Source: Maritimibacter sp. 55A14 (GTDB lineage: Bacteria; Pseudomonadota; Alphaproteobacteria; Rhodobacterales; Rhodobacteraceae). From it: a stretch of DNA of 64,000 nt. The notes beneath the pieces were generated by a model that did no database searches, was not told the origin of the DNA, and saw nothing but the letters and a program-made list of their open reading frames with translations. The position numbers and the translations under genes were made by a program. The DNA lies in assembly GCF_003122205.1 (NCBI RefSeq), contig NZ_QEYE01000005.1, positions 62,001-126,000 of the forward strand, in the 5' to 3' direction. Shown in pieces: positions 62,796 to 64,000 of the stretch. The stretch's first letter is position 1. Each line of letters starts with the position of its first letter.

Positions 62796-63200
62796 ATGAT
62801 CGGCCGCCTCAACCACGTCGCCATCGCCGTGCCAGACCTCGAAGCCGCCAGCGCGCAGTATCGCGACACGCTGGGCGCCCGCGTCGGCACGCCGCAGGAC
62901 GAACCCGAACACGGTGTCACGGTCGTCTTCATCGAACTGCCCAACACCAAGATCGAGCTTTTGCACCCGCTGGGCGAGGCGAGCCCGATCAAGGGCTTCC
63001 TCGAGAAAAACCCTGCGGGCGGCATCCACCACATCTGCTACGAGGTCGAGGATATCCGCGCCGCGCGCGACCGGCTGCTGGCGGCGGGCGCCCGCGTGCT
63101 GGGCTCGGGCGAGCCCAGGACCGGGGCGCATGGCAAGCCGGTGCTGTTCCTGCATCCCAAGGATTTCACCGGCACGCTGGTCGAACTGGAGGAGGTCTGA
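62796..63200 (+). CDS. mce: Methylmalonyl-CoA epimerase
   Basis: 134-residue vicinal-oxygen-chelate enzyme interconverting (R)- and (S)-methylmalonyl-CoA in propionate metabolism. Metal ligands and family motifs: RLNHVAIAVPDLEAA, FIELPNTKIELLHPLG, GGIHHICYEVEDI and HPKDFTGTLVELEE. Three bases before the next gene. The mutase is not in the window. Confidence 0.95.
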   Translation: MIGRLNHVAIAVPDLEAASAQYRDTLGARVGTPQDEPEHGVTVVFIELPNTKIELLHPLGEASPIKGFLEKNPAGGIHHICYEVEDIRAARDRLLAAGARVLGSGEPRTGAHGKPVLFLHPKDFTGTLVELEEV

Positions 63201-63203
63201 GCC

Positions 63204-63482
63204 ATGACCATCACCGGCGCAATCGTGCTTTTCGCGGTGATATGGTTCCTGTGCCTCTTCATCGCGCTGCAGGTCCGAATCACCAGCCAGTCCGAGGATG
63301 GCCATGTGGAGCCGGGCACCCCGGCCTCGGCCCCGGCGCACATCGACATGAAGCGCCGCTTCCTGTGGGTGACGGCCGTGACGGTAGTGCTCTGGGCAAT
63401 CGCCTGCGCGGTGATCATGGCCGAGATCATCACGATCCAGGATATCGACGTCTTCGGCCGCTACGGCGACGGCCACTACTGA
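63204..63482 (+). CDS. DUF1467 family small membrane protein
   Basis: 92-residue protein with two membrane spans (ITGAIVLFAVIWFLCLFIAL; FLWVTAVTVVLWAIACAVIM) joined by a polar loop. The mce-DUF1467 pair recurs in alphaproteobacteria; function unknown. Only three bases from the mce stop, so co-translated. Confidence 0.87.
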   Translation: MTITGAIVLFAVIWFLCLFIALQVRITSQSEDGHVEPGTPASAPAHIDMKRRFLWVTAVTVVLWAIACAVIMAEIITIQDIDVFGRYGDGHY

Positions 63483-63503
63483 CCGGGCCGCGCTCCCGCA
63501 GCG

Positions 63504-64000
63504 TCAGGGCCGGTCGTCGCCCACCAATGCGTGGTAGATATGGGTGAAGGCCGCCACGCCCACCAGTGGCACGATCAGGTTGAGCACCGGCACGGTCAGC
63601 GGGATCGCCATAAGGACGCCTGCCGCCCAGATCGACACCATGTGCTTGCGGCGCAGCGCGCGCGCCGCGCGTTCGCCCAGCCGCCGGATCGCGACGAGCT
63701 GGAAATACTCCACCCCCAGCAGATAGCCGTTGACCAGCCAGAAGATCACCGGGGCCAGCACCGTGGAGAGCAGATAGATGATCAGCGCCACCGCATTGGC
63801 GGCCAGCATGATCAGCAGGAAGCGCAGCGCATCCCGGATCTGGTCGCCCAGCGGCGCGCCCCCGGCGGGTGGCAGATGGGCATAGTGGCGCGCCTCCACC
63901 GCGTCGGCCACCTGGTCGAGAAATATTCCCGTGAAGGCCGCCGCGACCGGCACCATCAGGAAGACCGAGAGCAGCGTGACCCCCAGCACCGCCGCGCCCG
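63504..64000 (-). CDS. EI24/CysZ-like membrane protein (5' truncated by window edge)
   Basis: C-terminal 165 or so residues of a polytopic protein of the EI24 domain family, which includes the sulfate permease CysZ. Hydrophobic segments: LLSVFLMVPVAAAFTGIFLD, FLLIMLAANAVALIIYLLST and AAGVLMAIPLTVPVLNLIVP; VNGYLLGVEYFQLVAIRRLG is a family-type motif. The frame is open to the window end, so the N-terminus is missing. A sulfate role is not established. Confidence 0.85.
   Translation of the reverse strand, partial: GAAVLGVTLLSVFLMVPVAAAFTGIFLDQVADAVEARHYAHLPPAGGAPLGDQIRDALRFLLIMLAANAVALIIYLLSTVLAPVIFWLVNGYLLGVEYFQLVAIRRLGERAARALRRKHMVSIWAAGVLMAIPLTVPVLNLIVPLVGVAAFTHIYHALVGDDRP

Noticed and set aside
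1-64000. CRISPR arrays, prophage or intact insertion sequences
   Set aside because: No regularly spaced repeats, transposase, integrase or phage structural genes were seen anywhere in the window.

Overview
The window is ordinary, densely packed chromosome from a high-GC alphaproteobacterium. The gene set points to Rhodobacteraceae (Roseobacter group): a GcrA cell-cycle regulator, an aa3 oxidase assembly cluster ordered ctaC-ctaB-small ORF-ctaG-ctaE-surf1-thrC-M16 protease, a PutA lacking the N-terminal DNA-binding domain beside a divergent Lrp-type PutR, an nrdR/rib/nusB cluster, DUF1178 and DUF1467 proteins, and a short intergenic repeat of a type I recall as common in this family. No rRNA, intact insertion sequence, prophage or CRISPR array was seen.

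Layout. 1-2.6 kb: 3' part of rpoD followed by a small AT-rich cassette (PIN-domain protein plus a YoeB-like toxin remnant) bounded by two diverged copies of the rpoD 3' end. 2.7-5.2 kb: acylphosphatase, YjbQ-type protein, dodecin, a short-chain dehydrogenase and 5-formyl-THF cyclo-ligase. 5.3-16.4 kb: riboflavin cluster nrdR-ribD ... ribE ... ribB(A)-ribH-nusB, interrupted on the opposite strand by a capsule module (kpsS, outer-membrane polysaccharide export protein, kpsC) and by a PAP2-like membrane protein. 16.4-24.3 kb: YceI, an MFS transporter, metG with a Kps-like glycosyltransferase, a TPR protein, and a three-gene exported cysteine-protein/SCO operon, then tRNA-Leu(UAA). 24.3-29.8 kb: putR/putA with a visible operator, rhomboid, GFA-family protein.

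29.8-34.8 kb: argD-argF, an ABC-2 permease, gcrA, Nudix and DUF1178 proteins. 35-39.9 kb: lysC, ptsP, GNAT, flavin reductase. 39.9-46.1 kb: a glycosyltransferase-like/methyltransferase pair, an AraC regulator divergent from a Tat-exported isochorismatase-fold hydrolase, then mtnP, LysE, a small membrane protein and apt (MTA/adenine salvage). 46.3-49.3 kb: FAD-linked oxidase, exported MBL-fold protein, RimJ-type acetyltransferase. 49.3-56.2 kb: M16 protease, thrC and the cytochrome oxidase assembly operon. 56.3-64 kb: tldD, dprA, topA, a stand-alone response regulator, methylmalonyl-CoA epimerase, a DUF1467 protein and a truncated EI24/CysZ-like protein.

Points most worth following: the cassette at the rpoD 3' end; the uncharacterised exported cysteine proteins coupled to SCO (22140-23766); the RibBA whose GTP cyclohydrolase II half lacks its zinc ligands; the repeat family (three copies); the PutR operator; an FNR-like box between ctaC and tldD; and CtrA-like boxes before dprA and a response regulator. 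Most of the window is conserved housekeeping. All functional calls come from reading sequence motifs; no database search was run.
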